Shown here in pieces: positions 1 through 9,823 of a DNA stretch of 64,000 bases. The stretch is taken from contig NZ_LAPV01000166.1 in assembly GCF_000971275.1 (NCBI RefSeq), positions 1 to 64,000 on the forward strand. Reading direction: 5' to 3'. Position numbers and translations under genes: made by a program. Position 1 is the first letter of the stretch; each line of letters starts with the position of its first letter. This DNA is from Devosia psychrophila (GTDB taxonomy: Bacteria > Pseudomonadota > Alphaproteobacteria > Rhizobiales > Devosiaceae). Below the pieces are notes generated by a model that worked only from the letters and a program-made list of their open reading frames with translations, searched no databases and had not been told where the DNA came from.

Positions 1-63
1 GGCAAATTTATAGATCGCCATCACCTTGTATGGCAGCGGGGTCTGGGGCAGATTGGCGTTCAT
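1..63 (-). CDS. trhO: Rhodanese-like UPF0176/TrhO family protein, N-terminal fragment
   Basis: Only the first 21 codons lie in the window; the gene runs off the left edge. The visible end reads ...PYKVMAIYKFA, which resembles the usual opening of the UPF0176 rhodanese family (a beta-strand followed by YKF). Known members such as TrhO (YceA) make 5-hydroxyuridine in tRNA. ATG at 63 is used here; in-frame ATGs at 84 and 96 would extend it, and none of the three has a strong ribosome binding site. It is divergent from the aldo/keto reductase. The catalytic cysteine is outside the window, so the family call rests on a short stretch. Confidence 0.5.
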   Translation of the reverse strand, partial: MNANLPQTPLPYKVMAIYKFA

Positions 64-144
64 AGGAGCCGATTTCTCATTCATCGGCCCGCTCATACCA
101 TTGCCCGGTCACCGGGACCAATCGAGAAATTGCTGGAGAATACC

Positions 145-1182
145 ATGACCTATCGGGCCGATACGGCACGCTATGATACGATGCAATACCGCCGTTCGGG
201 CAAATCGGGGCTGAAGCTGCCGGTGATCAGCCTCGGGCTGTGGCAGAATTTCGGCGGCACCCGGGACTATCCCTCCGCCATGGAAATCCTCGGCCATGCC
301 TTCGACCAGGGCATTACCCATTTCGATCTCGCCAACAATTACGGCCCGCCCGCCGGCTCGTCCGAAGAGCTGTTCGGCCAGATCATGGCCCGCGACTTCC
401 GCCCCTATCGCGATGAGCTGATCATCTCGACCAAGGCTGGCTATACCATGTGGCCCGGCCCCTATGGCGATTTCGGCTCTCGCAAATACCTGCTCGCCAG
501 CCTCGACCAATCGCTGGCCCGCATGGGCCTCGACTATGTCGATATCTTCTATTCGCACCGCTACGATGCCGAGACCCCGCTCGAGGAAACCATGGGCGCG
601 CTGGCCCATGCCGTGCGAAGCGGCAAGGCGATCTATGTAGGCATTTCCAGCTATCCCGAACAAGAGACCCGCGAGGCCTATCGCATCCTGAAAGAAATGG
701 GCGTTGCCACCACCATCCACCAGCCCAGCTATTCGATGATCAATCGCTGGGTCGAAAACGACCATACCATCGACGCCTGTGGCGAACTCGGCATCGGCAT
801 GATTGCCTTCTCGCCACTCGCCCAGGGCGTGCTCTCGGGCAAATATAATTCCGGTGGCGTCGGCGGTACACGTGGCGACAATCCCAATGGCACGCTGCGC
901 GCCAGCCACATCGAACCCCGCGTGCTCGCCGCGGTCGACAAGCTCGGCGAAATCGCCCGCAGTCGCGGCCAGACCATGGTGCAACTCGCCCTCAGCTGGG
1001 CGCTGCGCCGGCCGGAAATGACCTCGGCACTGATCGGAGTGCGCAATCTCGAACAGCTCAAGGACAATCTGGGCGTGCTCAACAATCTCGATCTGACGCC
1101 AGAAGAAATCGCCGCGATCGACGAGGCGACCAAGGACGGCCAGATGGAGCTGCATCCCCGTCCAAGTGGCTGGTTGCGTTAG
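145..1182 (+). CDS. gpr: Aldo/keto reductase, L-glyceraldehyde-3-phosphate reductase (YghZ) type
   Basis: A 345-residue NADPH-dependent cytoplasmic aldo/keto reductase. It follows E. coli YghZ/Gpr closely from end to end: YRRSGKSGLKLP near the N-terminus, HFDLANNYGPP with the catalytic Asp and Tyr, STKAGYTMWPGPYG with the catalytic Lys, and FYSHR with the active-site His. The C-terminal ALIGVRN segment fits the NADP-binding end of the barrel. YghZ reduces L-glyceraldehyde 3-phosphate and other aldehydes such as methylglyoxal; the substrate here is inferred. The start at 145 is chosen because GGAGA lies 6-7 bases upstream; a TTG at 130 has no such site. Confidence 0.9.
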   Translation: MTYRADTARYDTMQYRRSGKSGLKLPVISLGLWQNFGGTRDYPSAMEILGHAFDQGITHFDLANNYGPPAGSSEELFGQIMARDFRPYRDELIISTKAGYTMWPGPYGDFGSRKYLLASLDQSLARMGLDYVDIFYSHRYDAETPLEETMGALAHAVRSGKAIYVGISSYPEQETREAYRILKEMGVATTIHQPSYSMINRWVENDHTIDACGELGIGMIAFSPLAQGVLSGKYNSGGVGGTRGDNPNGTLRASHIEPRVLAAVDKLGEIARSRGQTMVQLALSWALRRPEMTSALIGVRNLEQLKDNLGVLNNLDLTPEEIAAIDEATKDGQMELHPRPSGWLR

Positions 1183-1242
1183 ACACTCCTGTGGGCGGCG
1201 AATTAGCGTCGCCCACCTTTTCTCGACTTGACGCTGTGCGGA

Positions 1243-1737
1243 CTAGCCCTGCGCCGCTACCTGATATCTCTGAACCAGCCTTGCAACTGTCTCGGCCCAG
1301 CCCTTGTCTATGCCTTTGGACATCCATTCCTTGGCCTCGGCATCGCTCAGCTGATCGGGTAGTTGCACCGTGAAATCCATCCGCGTCCGGCTGCCCGCGG
1401 GGATCAGTTCCACCGTGACCAGGGGTCCGACCCCCTCGTCTAGATTGGGCCAGCCACCGCTGGCTCCCCAGGTGAAAACCAGCTTTCTGTTGGCTACGAT
1501 TTCCCGATAGACGCCGCCGGTCATGTACTGCGTCTTCTCATCGATCACCATGCGTTGTCGCCAGGCGCCACCAACGCGTAGGTCCACCTGCGTCCCGGCA
1601 TCCGGCGCGGTATCCGGATTGAAGAACCAGTCCAGATGAGCGGGGTCGGTCCATGCCTGAAATACCACTTCAGGCGGGGCGTCGAGCACACGGGTCAGGG
1701 TGAAGCCACGTTCGAGTTGATAGGCCGGCGCCATCAT
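1243..1737 (-). CDS. SRPBCC / AHSA1-like (activator of Hsp90 ATPase homolog) domain protein
   Basis: A 164-residue single-domain protein of the START/SRPBCC fold in its AHSA1-like branch. The N-terminus has the typical FTLTRVLDAPPEVVFQAWTDP pattern, with the ligand-cavity strand DLRVGGAWRQRM and the C-terminal helix GWAETVARLVQRY. Its ATG overlaps the 3' end of the upstream ArsR gene by four bases, so the two are co-transcribed. ArsR plus AHSA1 pairs are very common in bacteria; the ligand is usually unknown and cannot be read from this sequence. Confidence 0.88.
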   Translation of the reverse strand: MMAPAYQLERGFTLTRVLDAPPEVVFQAWTDPAHLDWFFNPDTAPDAGTQVDLRVGGAWRQRMVIDEKTQYMTGGVYREIVANRKLVFTWGASGGWPNLDEGVGPLVTVELIPAGSRTRMDFTVQLPDQLSDAEAKEWMSKGIDKGWAETVARLVQRYQVAAQG

Positions 1738-2093
1738 TGATCTCCTTCTGTGGTGCTGGTCTTGCGGTCCCGATCCGCCATCATGACCTTGAGCTGCGCC
1801 TCCAGCCGGTCAAAGCGTTCGCTGAAGAACTGACGATACTCAGCCAGCCAGCCATCGGCCGCCTCAAGCGGCAGCGCCTCCAGTCGGCAGGAGCGAAACT
1901 GTGCCTCGCGCGACTTGCTGACCAGACCGGCTTGTTCCAGCACTTTGACGTGCCGAGATACAGAAGGCAGGGTCATGTGGAACGGGGCCGCCAGCTCATT
2001 GATGGTCGCCGGCCCATGGATCAGTCGGGCCAAAATAGCTCGCCTCGTTGGGTCGGCGAGGGCCGCGAATGTTGCGCTGAGTACATCGGTCAT
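1734..2093 (-). CDS. ArsR-family winged-helix transcriptional regulator
   Basis: A 119-residue repressor-type regulator. Residues about 5-75 form the ArsR winged helix: FAALADPTRRAILARL, then INELAAPFHMTLPSVSRHVKVLEQAGLV with the recognition helix. It lacks the CxC metal-binding pair of metal-sensing ArsR proteins, so a metal signal is unlikely. It overlaps the AHSA1 gene and probably regulates the pair. An imperfect inverted CATGT...ACATG lies between about 2092 and 2120, just upstream of the start, a reasonable place for autoregulation; this is inference. Confidence 0.9.
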   Translation of the reverse strand: MTDVLSATFAALADPTRRAILARLIHGPATINELAAPFHMTLPSVSRHVKVLEQAGLVSKSREAQFRSCRLEALPLEAADGWLAEYRQFFSERFDRLEAQLKVMMADRDRKTSTTEGDQ

Positions 2094-2177
2094 GTTTACG
2101 TACTTTGATAATTACATGATCAGCTAAATACTTCGTAAACCCATACCCCGTCAACAGCATGAGCTCAAATACGCGAC

Positions 2178-3089
2178 TTACCCCCGGCTTTGGTTCACAT
2201 AGCCCCGAGCGCTGGCGGGCACTTCCACTTTCAGCCATTCGCGGAATGCCCGTAATTTTCGGCTCTCGCGGCGCCCCTTTGCCACCACCAGCCAATAGCC
2301 CTGCGGGCCTTCGACGGGATGCTCGAATGGGCGCACCAGCCGTCCATCGCTGACTGCATCGGCGCTCATCATGTCGGCGGCCATCAGCACCCCTTGCTCG
2401 GAAATCGCCGCATCTACCGCCAGGGAAGCGTCCGAATAGGTCGGGCCGGTCAGTTTGATCGTCGGGTCAAGTCCCACCTCGGCGCGCCAGGCGTCCCAGC
2501 TGAGCATGGTGGTTTCGTCCTGAATGACCGGCACGTCGGCAAGATTAGCCGGGCTTTTCAGCCGCTTGGCGACTGGCGGGGCACAGACCGGCTGATAGGC
2601 GGTGCCGCCGATCAATTCAGAATTGTTGCCAGTCCATGTGCCGTGTCCAAAGCGAATGCCGCAATCCAGGTCAGGCCGGCTCAGGTCGAGCATGGCGGAG
2701 GTTACGTTAAGCCGCACCTCGACATCGGGGTGCAGCACGGTGAATTTGTTGATGCGCCAGATCAGCCAGCGCGATGCAAACACACTGCCCACCGTCAGGT
2801 TCAGCACGCCCTCGTCGGTGCCTTTCAAGCCGGCCAAACCATCCTGCAGCGAAGCGAAGCCCGATGTCAGTTGTGGCAGCACCGCCTTGAGCGCCGGCAG
2901 CGCCCGCAAGCCGGCCGGCGTCCGCTCGAATAGCTCCATGCCCAGCCGCTCTTCGGCGCGTCGCAGATGCTGGCTCACCGCGCCAATGGTGACGCCCAGT
3001 TCTTCGGCGGCCGGGGCCAGAGCACCACGGCGCGCCACGATTTCGATGGCACGCAAGGCATTGAGCGGAATGGGAAAGGCTGAAGTCAT
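2178..3089 (-). CDS. LysR-family transcriptional regulator (GcvA-like)
   Basis: A 303-residue LysR regulator with the usual winged helix at residues about 5-65 (LNALRAIEIVARRGALAPAA, GAVSQHLRRAEERLG) and a periplasmic-binding-protein-like effector domain from about 90 to 295. The phrase FERTPAGLRAL followed by LTVGSVFASRWLI is typical of the GcvA subgroup. It is divergent from the small ORF at 3194, which may be a target. The effector is not evident. Confidence 0.92.
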   Translation of the reverse strand: MTSAFPIPLNALRAIEIVARRGALAPAAEELGVTIGAVSQHLRRAEERLGMELFERTPAGLRALPALKAVLPQLTSGFASLQDGLAGLKGTDEGVLNLTVGSVFASRWLIWRINKFTVLHPDVEVRLNVTSAMLDLSRPDLDCGIRFGHGTWTGNNSELIGGTAYQPVCAPPVAKRLKSPANLADVPVIQDETTMLSWDAWRAEVGLDPTIKLTGPTYSDASLAVDAAISEQGVLMAADMMSADAVSDGRLVRPFEHPVEGPQGYWLVVAKGRRESRKLRAFREWLKVEVPASARGYVNQSRG

Positions 3090-3193
3090 ATACTTTTTCT
3101 ATAGTGACCGCGCCACCTTGTCCATTGCGACGTCAGCAATAGCGGCGCATATCGGGTATCCAACCTTAACAATGCCGAAAGGAGACCAACAAA

Positions 3194-3340
3194 ATGTCTA
3201 ATCTTATCCGGATTCTCAACCGTCTCGTTGCGGCCCTGTTTTCCAGTGAGCGCATCCAGCCCGATCCGGAGAACATGTGCCTGCGCGACTGGGCGGATCT
3301 GCCGGCGCATCACCCGGTTCGCGACGGCGCGCCGTGCTGA
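3194..3340 (+). CDS. Small hypothetical protein, 48 aa
   Basis: A short ORF with a strong ribosome binding site (AAAGGAG about 9 bases before the ATG). The product begins with an amphipathic or weakly hydrophobic helix (MSNLIRILNRLVAALF) and continues with a polar tail rich in Asp, His and Pro that ends in Cys. The start is somewhat like DUF1127-type small proteins, but the usual arginine-rich second half is missing, so no family is assigned. It is divergent from the LysR gene and 61 bases before the secreted protein gene. Support comes from the ribosome binding site and codon choice only. Confidence 0.5.
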   Translation: MSNLIRILNRLVAALFSSERIQPDPENMCLRDWADLPAHHPVRDGAPC

Positions 3341-3401
3341 GGCCACAATCGGGCCTTTGAAGGTTGTGGGACAGAAATTCCCGCCCCTCAAGGAGCTCCC
3401 G

Positions 3402-3902
3402 ATGATCCGATCCATCGCCGCATTGGCCGTCTTCGCCGTTCTTACCGGGGCCGCCGTCGCCCAGGAAGCCGCGCCAGCAGTACCCGCCGCCACCGATATC
3501 GTCGTGGACCCGGCCGCCCAGTTCAATACATCGCCCAAGCAGGCCAATATGCTGACTGGCTTCTATGCTACCCAAGCGGTCATCGAGCTGTGCTCGCTCA
3601 CTGTCGAGCCGGCGGTGGCTGAGGGCATGGCGGCCGACCGGGCCCGGCTCGAAGCCGCATTGAGCCTCGATATTCCATCCGCCGAGAAGGCCTATACCCA
3701 GGTCAAGGCCGACGTTGAAAAGACCACGCCCGATTGCGCCGATGGCAGCACCGACCGCATCAGCGTCGATGCCGTAACCGCGATTTACAAGGCCCAGGCT
3801 GCCGCAGTTGGTCCCGCCGCCGCGACACCAGTTGAAGCCGCCACGCCGACAACACCAGCCGAGACTTCGACTCCGGCAGCTCCTGCCACTCCGGCGCAGT
3901 AA
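3402..3902 (+). CDS. Secreted alanine/proline-rich hypothetical protein
   Basis: A 166-residue exported protein. MIRSIAALAVFAVLTGAAVAQ is a clear Sec signal peptide with cleavage after the AVA-Q region. The mature part has a helical domain with two cysteines (ELCSL and TPDCADG) that could form a periplasmic disulfide, followed from about residue 135 by a low-complexity A/P/T/E tail. The start at 3402 has AAGGAG nine bases upstream; longer readings from 3228 would bury the signal peptide and overlap the preceding small ORF. I do not recognise the central domain. Confidence 0.75.
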   Translation: MIRSIAALAVFAVLTGAAVAQEAAPAVPAATDIVVDPAAQFNTSPKQANMLTGFYATQAVIELCSLTVEPAVAEGMAADRARLEAALSLDIPSAEKAYTQVKADVEKTTPDCADGSTDRISVDAVTAIYKAQAAAVGPAAATPVEAATPTTPAETSTPAAPATPAQ

Positions 3903-3917
3903 CGCCCCCGATCGTCA

Positions 3918-3994
3918 CCCTCGGGCTTGACCCGAGGGCTCTCCACTTAGCTCTCGATGCAGCAATTACACTCCCCTCGGGTCAAGCCCGAAGG
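3918..3994. repeat. Paired palindromic repeat (REP/BIME-like), copy 1
   Basis: Two copies of a 21-base near-palindrome, CCCTCGGGCTTGACCCGAGGG at 3918-3938 and its inverse at 3974-3994, are separated by 35 bases. The same pair in the same arrangement occurs at 22440-22512. Each unit can fold alone, or the two can pair into a longer hairpin. It sits between two convergent genes (3402-3902 and 4024-4944), a typical site for extragenic palindromes. Confidence 0.8.
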
Positions 3995-4023
3995 TTACGG
4001 CCTGTTCTTGTAACAGCCGATGT

Positions 4024-4944
4024 CTACTCGCAGATTCGCGTCGTGCAGCTCTTACCATGGCAGGCGAGGTCGAGATGCAGATGGTCGTGATGTTCGGCAT
4101 TGGCTTCCGGGCCGAGCACGGTCATGAAGCTACCGCAGGCGGCATCATGGGCCAGTCTGAGCAGCCGTCCTTCGGGCGCCGTGGCTTTGGCCCAATCCGC
4201 TTGGACGCCGATGCCGCGTCCATCTTCCAGCGTGAACCCGGTGACATCCACCGCATTGGCGAAGCCGTGCTCGGAGGTAAAACCGGCGTCGGCGCTATTG
4301 CGGTTGCGACACATGTAGCTGGTGCCGGTATCGACCGAGGCCAGCCGGCTTTCGAGCATGGCTTCGGCGTAGCCATCGACGCTTTCTACCCATTTCGGCA
4401 AGGCGCTGGCCATCTGGCAATTGGTGGTCACCGGGCTCGATAGAGGCACCATGCGGCCGCGGCTCATCACAGCCGTCACCGTCAGCGGCGAATGTTCGCC
4501 ACAAATCCCCTCGCTCAGCGGCGGCGTCATCTCGGCCTCGACCAAGCCCATGATTACCGCCGGGCACGCCACCTGATAGACTCGGTCCGGCTCGGCTTCG
4601 ACGACCGGCTCAGGTTCAACCACGGGCTCCGGCTCAGGTTCAGGCTTCGCCACCACTTCGGGCGCGACCTCTTCTTGTTCCTCAACCACAGCCGGCTTAG
4701 CCTCCGGCGCGGGCGATACCGGGGACGCTACGACCGGCACGTCGGGCAAATCGGGTGGCCGCGGCCGTGGGATCGGCGCGGTTTCCACCGGCTTGGGCGC
4801 CGTCCTGGGCGAACTGCGTGGCCGTTCCGCCGGCTTGGTGAACTGGTCCACCATGTCTTGCAGCGGCGCCAGGAAATCCTGCGCCAGGACCGGCGTCGTC
4901 AGCAGGAGCGGGGCGATGGCGAGGAGCTTGAAAACTGTGCGCAT
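4024..4944 (-). CDS. Extensin-like C-terminal domain protein, secreted
   Basis: A 306-residue exported protein. The signal peptide is MRTVFKLLAIAPLLLTTPVLAQ. It is followed by a proline/glutamate/valine-rich linker (residues about 30-145, with EPEPEPVVEPEP-type repeats) that may span the periplasm or the peptidoglycan, and by the extensin-like C-terminal domain from about 150. That domain shows CGEHSPL, MASALPKWVESV, SEHGFANAVDVTGF and EHHDHLHLDLACHG, with paired cysteines and His/Asp residues resembling a D,D-carboxypeptidase-like zinc site. A peptidoglycan role is plausible but not demonstrated for the family. The start at 4944 is picked for the signal peptide; in-frame ATGs upstream add a cysteine-rich stretch. 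Confidence 0.82.
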   Translation of the reverse strand: MRTVFKLLAIAPLLLTTPVLAQDFLAPLQDMVDQFTKPAERPRSSPRTAPKPVETAPIPRPRPPDLPDVPVVASPVSPAPEAKPAVVEEQEEVAPEVVAKPEPEPEPVVEPEPVVEAEPDRVYQVACPAVIMGLVEAEMTPPLSEGICGEHSPLTVTAVMSRGRMVPLSSPVTTNCQMASALPKWVESVDGYAEAMLESRLASVDTGTSYMCRNRNSADAGFTSEHGFANAVDVTGFTLEDGRGIGVQADWAKATAPEGRLLRLAHDAACGSFMTVLGPEANAEHHDHLHLDLACHGKSCTTRICE

Positions 4945-5045
4945 GCAGCCACAACGCGCCAGCATCACAAAAGGCACGACACACCTGCGGTTAACTTGGC
5001 GGAAACCATCTTTGCGACCCCTCATGCTTCTGCTATCAGCCCCCT

Positions 5046-6851
<1,806 letters not shown>

Positions 6852-6874
6852 GGCTTTAGCTCAAGGGGTATTTC

Positions 6875-7567
6875 TTGGATCAGCCGTTAGCCGACGCGTT
6901 TGATCTGGAAGCTCATCTCGGCAAAATCGAGCGGATGTCAGCAGAGCTGCGGAAAATCCCGCATACCTATTTTGGTCCGAATGGCTCAAAGGTTCCTGAC
7001 ATTGCTTGGTACGCGCTCGCGGCCATCAATAAAACCGCCTCGTTGACCCATGCATTTTGCACTCTGACACGTGCAAAAAACACACTTGCCGCCTCGTCGC
7101 TAATCCGGCTGCAGTTAGATACCGGCCTGCGCATGTTTGGTCTGTCGCTTGTCGATAATGTCGAAGCCGCTGGCGAACGACTGATGAATGACGAGAAATA
7201 TAGCAAACTAAAGTCACGGCAGGGTGAACCGCTCTCCGACGCGGTTTTGCATCGAAGGCTAAATCAGCATTACCCCGGTCTGACCAAGGCTTATGAGGCC
7301 ACTTCCGCCTATGTGCATCTATCATCAGCGCACATCAAAACTGGACTATCTGAGCGGCCAGGTACGCCCGTACTGTTCTTCCATCTCAACGGCACAGACG
7401 ATGCGCGGCCCGACGAGTGGTTCGCTGAGATTGTGGATTCGTTCGATCAAGCGACGAGCCTAACAGCCGAACTGATTGAAGATTTTATGCGGTATCGCTA
7501 CGCGCCCGCCTTTGGAACCCACCGGCCTGCAGCAGGTGCTGCTCGAGCAGACCCAGACCCATCCTAA
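6875..7567 (+). CDS. Hypothetical protein, helical, 230 aa
   Basis: I do not recognise this protein. It has no signal peptide or membrane segment, looks mostly alpha-helical, and carries a basic patch in TLTRAKNTLAASSLIRLQLDTGLRMF, where the R-x-Q-x-D stretch resembles the four-helix bundles of nucleic-acid-associated or abortive-infection proteins (HEPN-like architecture is a guess; no clear RxxxxH motif is seen). The start is a TTG with AAGGGG about 8 bases upstream. It lies 23 bases after lepA and converges on the HNH gene with a 2-base gap. Its AT content is higher than that of lepA, suggesting acquisition. Confidence 0.6.
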   Translation: MDQPLADAFDLEAHLGKIERMSAELRKIPHTYFGPNGSKVPDIAWYALAAINKTASLTHAFCTLTRAKNTLAASSLIRLQLDTGLRMFGLSLVDNVEAAGERLMNDEKYSKLKSRQGEPLSDAVLHRRLNQHYPGLTKAYEATSAYVHLSSAHIKTGLSERPGTPVLFFHLNGTDDARPDEWFAEIVDSFDQATSLTAELIEDFMRYRYAPAFGTHRPAAGAARADPDPS

Positions 7568-7569
7568 GC

Positions 7570-8481
7570 TCACGCCTTAAAACAATTTTCGCGGTGCCAA
7601 TTCAAAAACGCGGGATGCGGACGGTCTCGCGCCGCCAGCGGACCAATCATCTTGCCAGTCTTGTTGATCAGGCTTTCAACGCCGTCGCGGTCATTCACCT
7701 GCCGCGAGATGATGATGTCGAGATCGTCGTTGAACCCAATCAGCCCACGGTCAAACATCCAATGCGCCGTGCCCGATAGCGCTACGCCATTGTTGATGAT
7801 GTCCGGCCCATTATGCTCAACCGGACGAATATGCGCCGCCGCCACTTCGGCGCGCCCACCGCCATTGATCAGCTTGAGCCCGGTCACTGCGCAGCGCTCG
7901 CCATAGGCGCGCAGCACTACGCGCCGAAACACGCGGTCCCGCACTACCCGCGTCGTCATCGCTGCAACGCGCTCGCGTTCCTGCTCAAAGGCAAAAGGCG
8001 CCTGCCCCTCATCAAGCTGGAACGGCATTTCTACTGGCAGGTCCACCGCACCGATACGCGGCAACAGCGGCTGATCATCCGCCAGTCCACGCGTCAGAAT
8101 GCGATCAAAGTCCTTCGGCGAAATCGGCCGCACCGCCGCCTGCGCCCGCCCCGATACGCGGCCTTGCTCATTCAGCAAGCCAGCCTCGACCAGACCATTG
8201 CCATCATCGAACGGCACGGGATTGGGAAATTCGAGATAACTGCCTGGCTCGATTAGCGCTAAATACATATTAGCCACCGTCGGGTCTGGCACGATCTTGG
8301 CCACCCGTGCTATCGCGTAATAACCCTTCGACCCCCGAACCTTGACCGGCTCGTAATAGACGATCCAGTCACCGACGGTCGCTAAAGCACGTTGAAGATA
8401 GGGCTTGGGGAACTGATACTGGCTGGCAGGACTGTCGTCGTAGACGGAGTCGGCACGATGAATAAAAACGCCGAAGGTCAT
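7570..8481 (-). CDS. HNH endonuclease domain protein (COG3440-like putative restriction enzyme)
   Basis: A 303-residue protein with an N-terminal domain of unknown fold (residues about 1-180) and a C-terminal HNH_2-type nuclease. The nuclease shows YGERCAVTG, then AAHIRP with the first His, then NNGVALSGTAHWMFDRG with the Asn and the distal His, as in HNH_2 proteins annotated as putative restriction endonucleases. The N-terminal part has an aromatic-rich stretch (YLQRALATVGDWIVYYEP, KGYYAIARV) that could be a modified-base reading domain of the EVE/SRA type; this is conjecture. No methyltransferase is nearby, so a type IV-like (modification-dependent) role would fit better than a classic restriction-modification pair. 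Confidence 0.78.
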   Translation of the reverse strand: MTFGVFIHRADSVYDDSPASQYQFPKPYLQRALATVGDWIVYYEPVKVRGSKGYYAIARVAKIVPDPTVANMYLALIEPGSYLEFPNPVPFDDGNGLVEAGLLNEQGRVSGRAQAAVRPISPKDFDRILTRGLADDQPLLPRIGAVDLPVEMPFQLDEGQAPFAFEQERERVAAMTTRVVRDRVFRRVVLRAYGERCAVTGLKLINGGGRAEVAAAHIRPVEHNGPDIINNGVALSGTAHWMFDRGLIGFNDDLDIIISRQVNDRDGVESLINKTGKMIGPLAARDRPHPAFLNWHRENCFKA

Positions 8482-8543
8482 TTGCCGCGCCTCTGCTGCT
8501 TACAGCACCGACAAGGTCTGCAAGCAGCAAGGCTACCGTTGAA

Positions 8544-9671
8544 CTAGTTCTTTGGCCACAGCGCCTTCAAGGTGCCTGGACGATATGGCTTCCAATCTTT
8601 TGCTTTGACTTCGTAGGCTAACCGGGTTGCCGCACTGCCCGAGATAAGACTTTTCTGCTGCGGTCCATCACGATCAGCGCGTTGGTAGATTCGTTCTGAC
8701 CAGCCCGGCTTTTTGCTCTGATTTGACAGAGGGGCTAAGGGGTCGATGTTTGCTTTGTAGGTTTCCATCGCTGACTGATTTAGCGCTAAACCTTCAGCTT
8801 TTGCGCCTTCCATGATCCAGATTAGCGCATCGTTTGACAGCCCGCGAATATCGCCACCGCCACCAACAGACCCATGATCGCCCGGAAACCAGATTTGTTG
8901 GTACTTGTCGCCGCTAGCGGTGGTCGCGTTCAGCGTTTCTAAATTGCTCCACTTTGTCGGGGCGAAGCTCAATCGATTTTCATCAATCGCCATTGCGTGG
9001 CGCGCGGCCCTAACGGTGCTGCTAAGTTCGGTGTCGTGGAACTGATATTTTTTGCCCAGCTGAAAAAATGCGCTTCCCGGCAAGTGCTGGGGTATGCCCA
9101 AGGCACCCACTGAATCCCAAACGCCAATGTATCTAACAGTTAGCGGTTGCGCTTTTGAGACCTCAACTGGGTCTGCGCCGTGGTCTATCCTCCACTTTCG
9201 ATCAGCTTCTTTGATGACTGTCGCAGGCGAATAGGCCATCCGACGCCGTTGCGCTTCGTCGCTGTCGGGGAGTGTGTCTGCATCCTTGTAGAAATCAAAG
9301 ATTTCTCGGATTTTTCCGGCTTGTGATCGCGGTACGATTGCACATTTGCGAATTAGGCCAGCCAGAGATCGCGCCGTGTATGCGCCGCGTGAAAAACCAA
9401 ATATGAATACCTCGTCGCCGGGTTCATAATTGAAGATCAAAAACCGGTAGGCGGCTTCGATTTTATCCAGCAATCCCCTACCAAACATGCCTGCGAGCAT
9501 CGTGCTTACTCGCCCGCCTGTCGTGCCCACGCCTTCATCGTAGTATGTTATCTGGGACACGCCTGATGCGTCGACCGGCAGAACGAATTGTGCACCGATG
9601 AGGACGTTTGTGGGATGCTCCGCGGACATACGATTCCACGTTCCGTCGCAAAAAATGACCAAGCGCTTCAT
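8544..9671 (-). CDS. DUF2235 alpha/beta hydrolase (Tle1/phospholipase-like catalytic domain)
   Basis: A 375-residue DUF2235 protein. It has the opening LVIFCDGTWN, the nucleophile elbow FGFSRGAYTARS (Ser about 94), the acid segment IGVWDSVGALGIP, and the His segment WFPGDHGSVGGGG, so the catalytic triad looks intact. DUF2235 is the catalytic domain of the type VI phospholipase effectors Tle1, but the family also has many cytoplasmic members of unknown role. There is no signal peptide, no VgrG, PAAR or DUF4123 gene nearby, and no obvious immunity lipoprotein, so a classic type VI effector is not supported. It is the last of three overlapping or abutting minus-strand genes. Confidence 0.88.
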   Translation of the reverse strand: MKRLVIFCDGTWNRMSAEHPTNVLIGAQFVLPVDASGVSQITYYDEGVGTTGGRVSTMLAGMFGRGLLDKIEAAYRFLIFNYEPGDEVFIFGFSRGAYTARSLAGLIRKCAIVPRSQAGKIREIFDFYKDADTLPDSDEAQRRRMAYSPATVIKEADRKWRIDHGADPVEVSKAQPLTVRYIGVWDSVGALGIPQHLPGSAFFQLGKKYQFHDTELSSTVRAARHAMAIDENRLSFAPTKWSNLETLNATTASGDKYQQIWFPGDHGSVGGGGDIRGLSNDALIWIMEGAKAEGLALNQSAMETYKANIDPLAPLSNQSKKPGWSERIYQRADRDGPQQKSLISGSAATRLAYEVKAKDWKPYRPGTLKALWPKN

Positions 9672-9823
9672 CAGTGTGTCCTCGAGATAAAAGGTTTGTC
9701 GGGATACTTATTAGCCTGCCGCAACACGGCCCGCATGTACTCTTGGTAGTCGTCATCATCGCACGCCCTTGGGCGGATCTTAGTGATATTCAGGTGTCTA
9801 GGAGTTTTTGCTGTCTCGGCCAT
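9671..9823 (-). CDS. Small charged hypothetical protein, 50 aa
   Basis: A 50-residue product, MAETAKTPRHLNITKIRPRA followed by an acidic run CDDDDYQEY and a basic C-terminus. AAGGAA lies five to six bases before the ATG. Its last base is shared with the start region of the DUF2235 gene, and its 5' end overlaps the gene upstream by 26 bases, so the three are translationally coupled. No family is recognised. Tight coupling suggests a partner or modulator of the hydrolase. Confidence 0.6.
   Translation of the reverse strand: MAETAKTPRHLNITKIRPRACDDDDYQEYMRAVLRQANKYPDKPFISRTH

Noticed and set aside
8544-9671. Type VI secretion effector call for the DUF2235 protein
   Set aside because: No VgrG, PAAR, adaptor or immunity lipoprotein gene is nearby, so only the domain is claimed.
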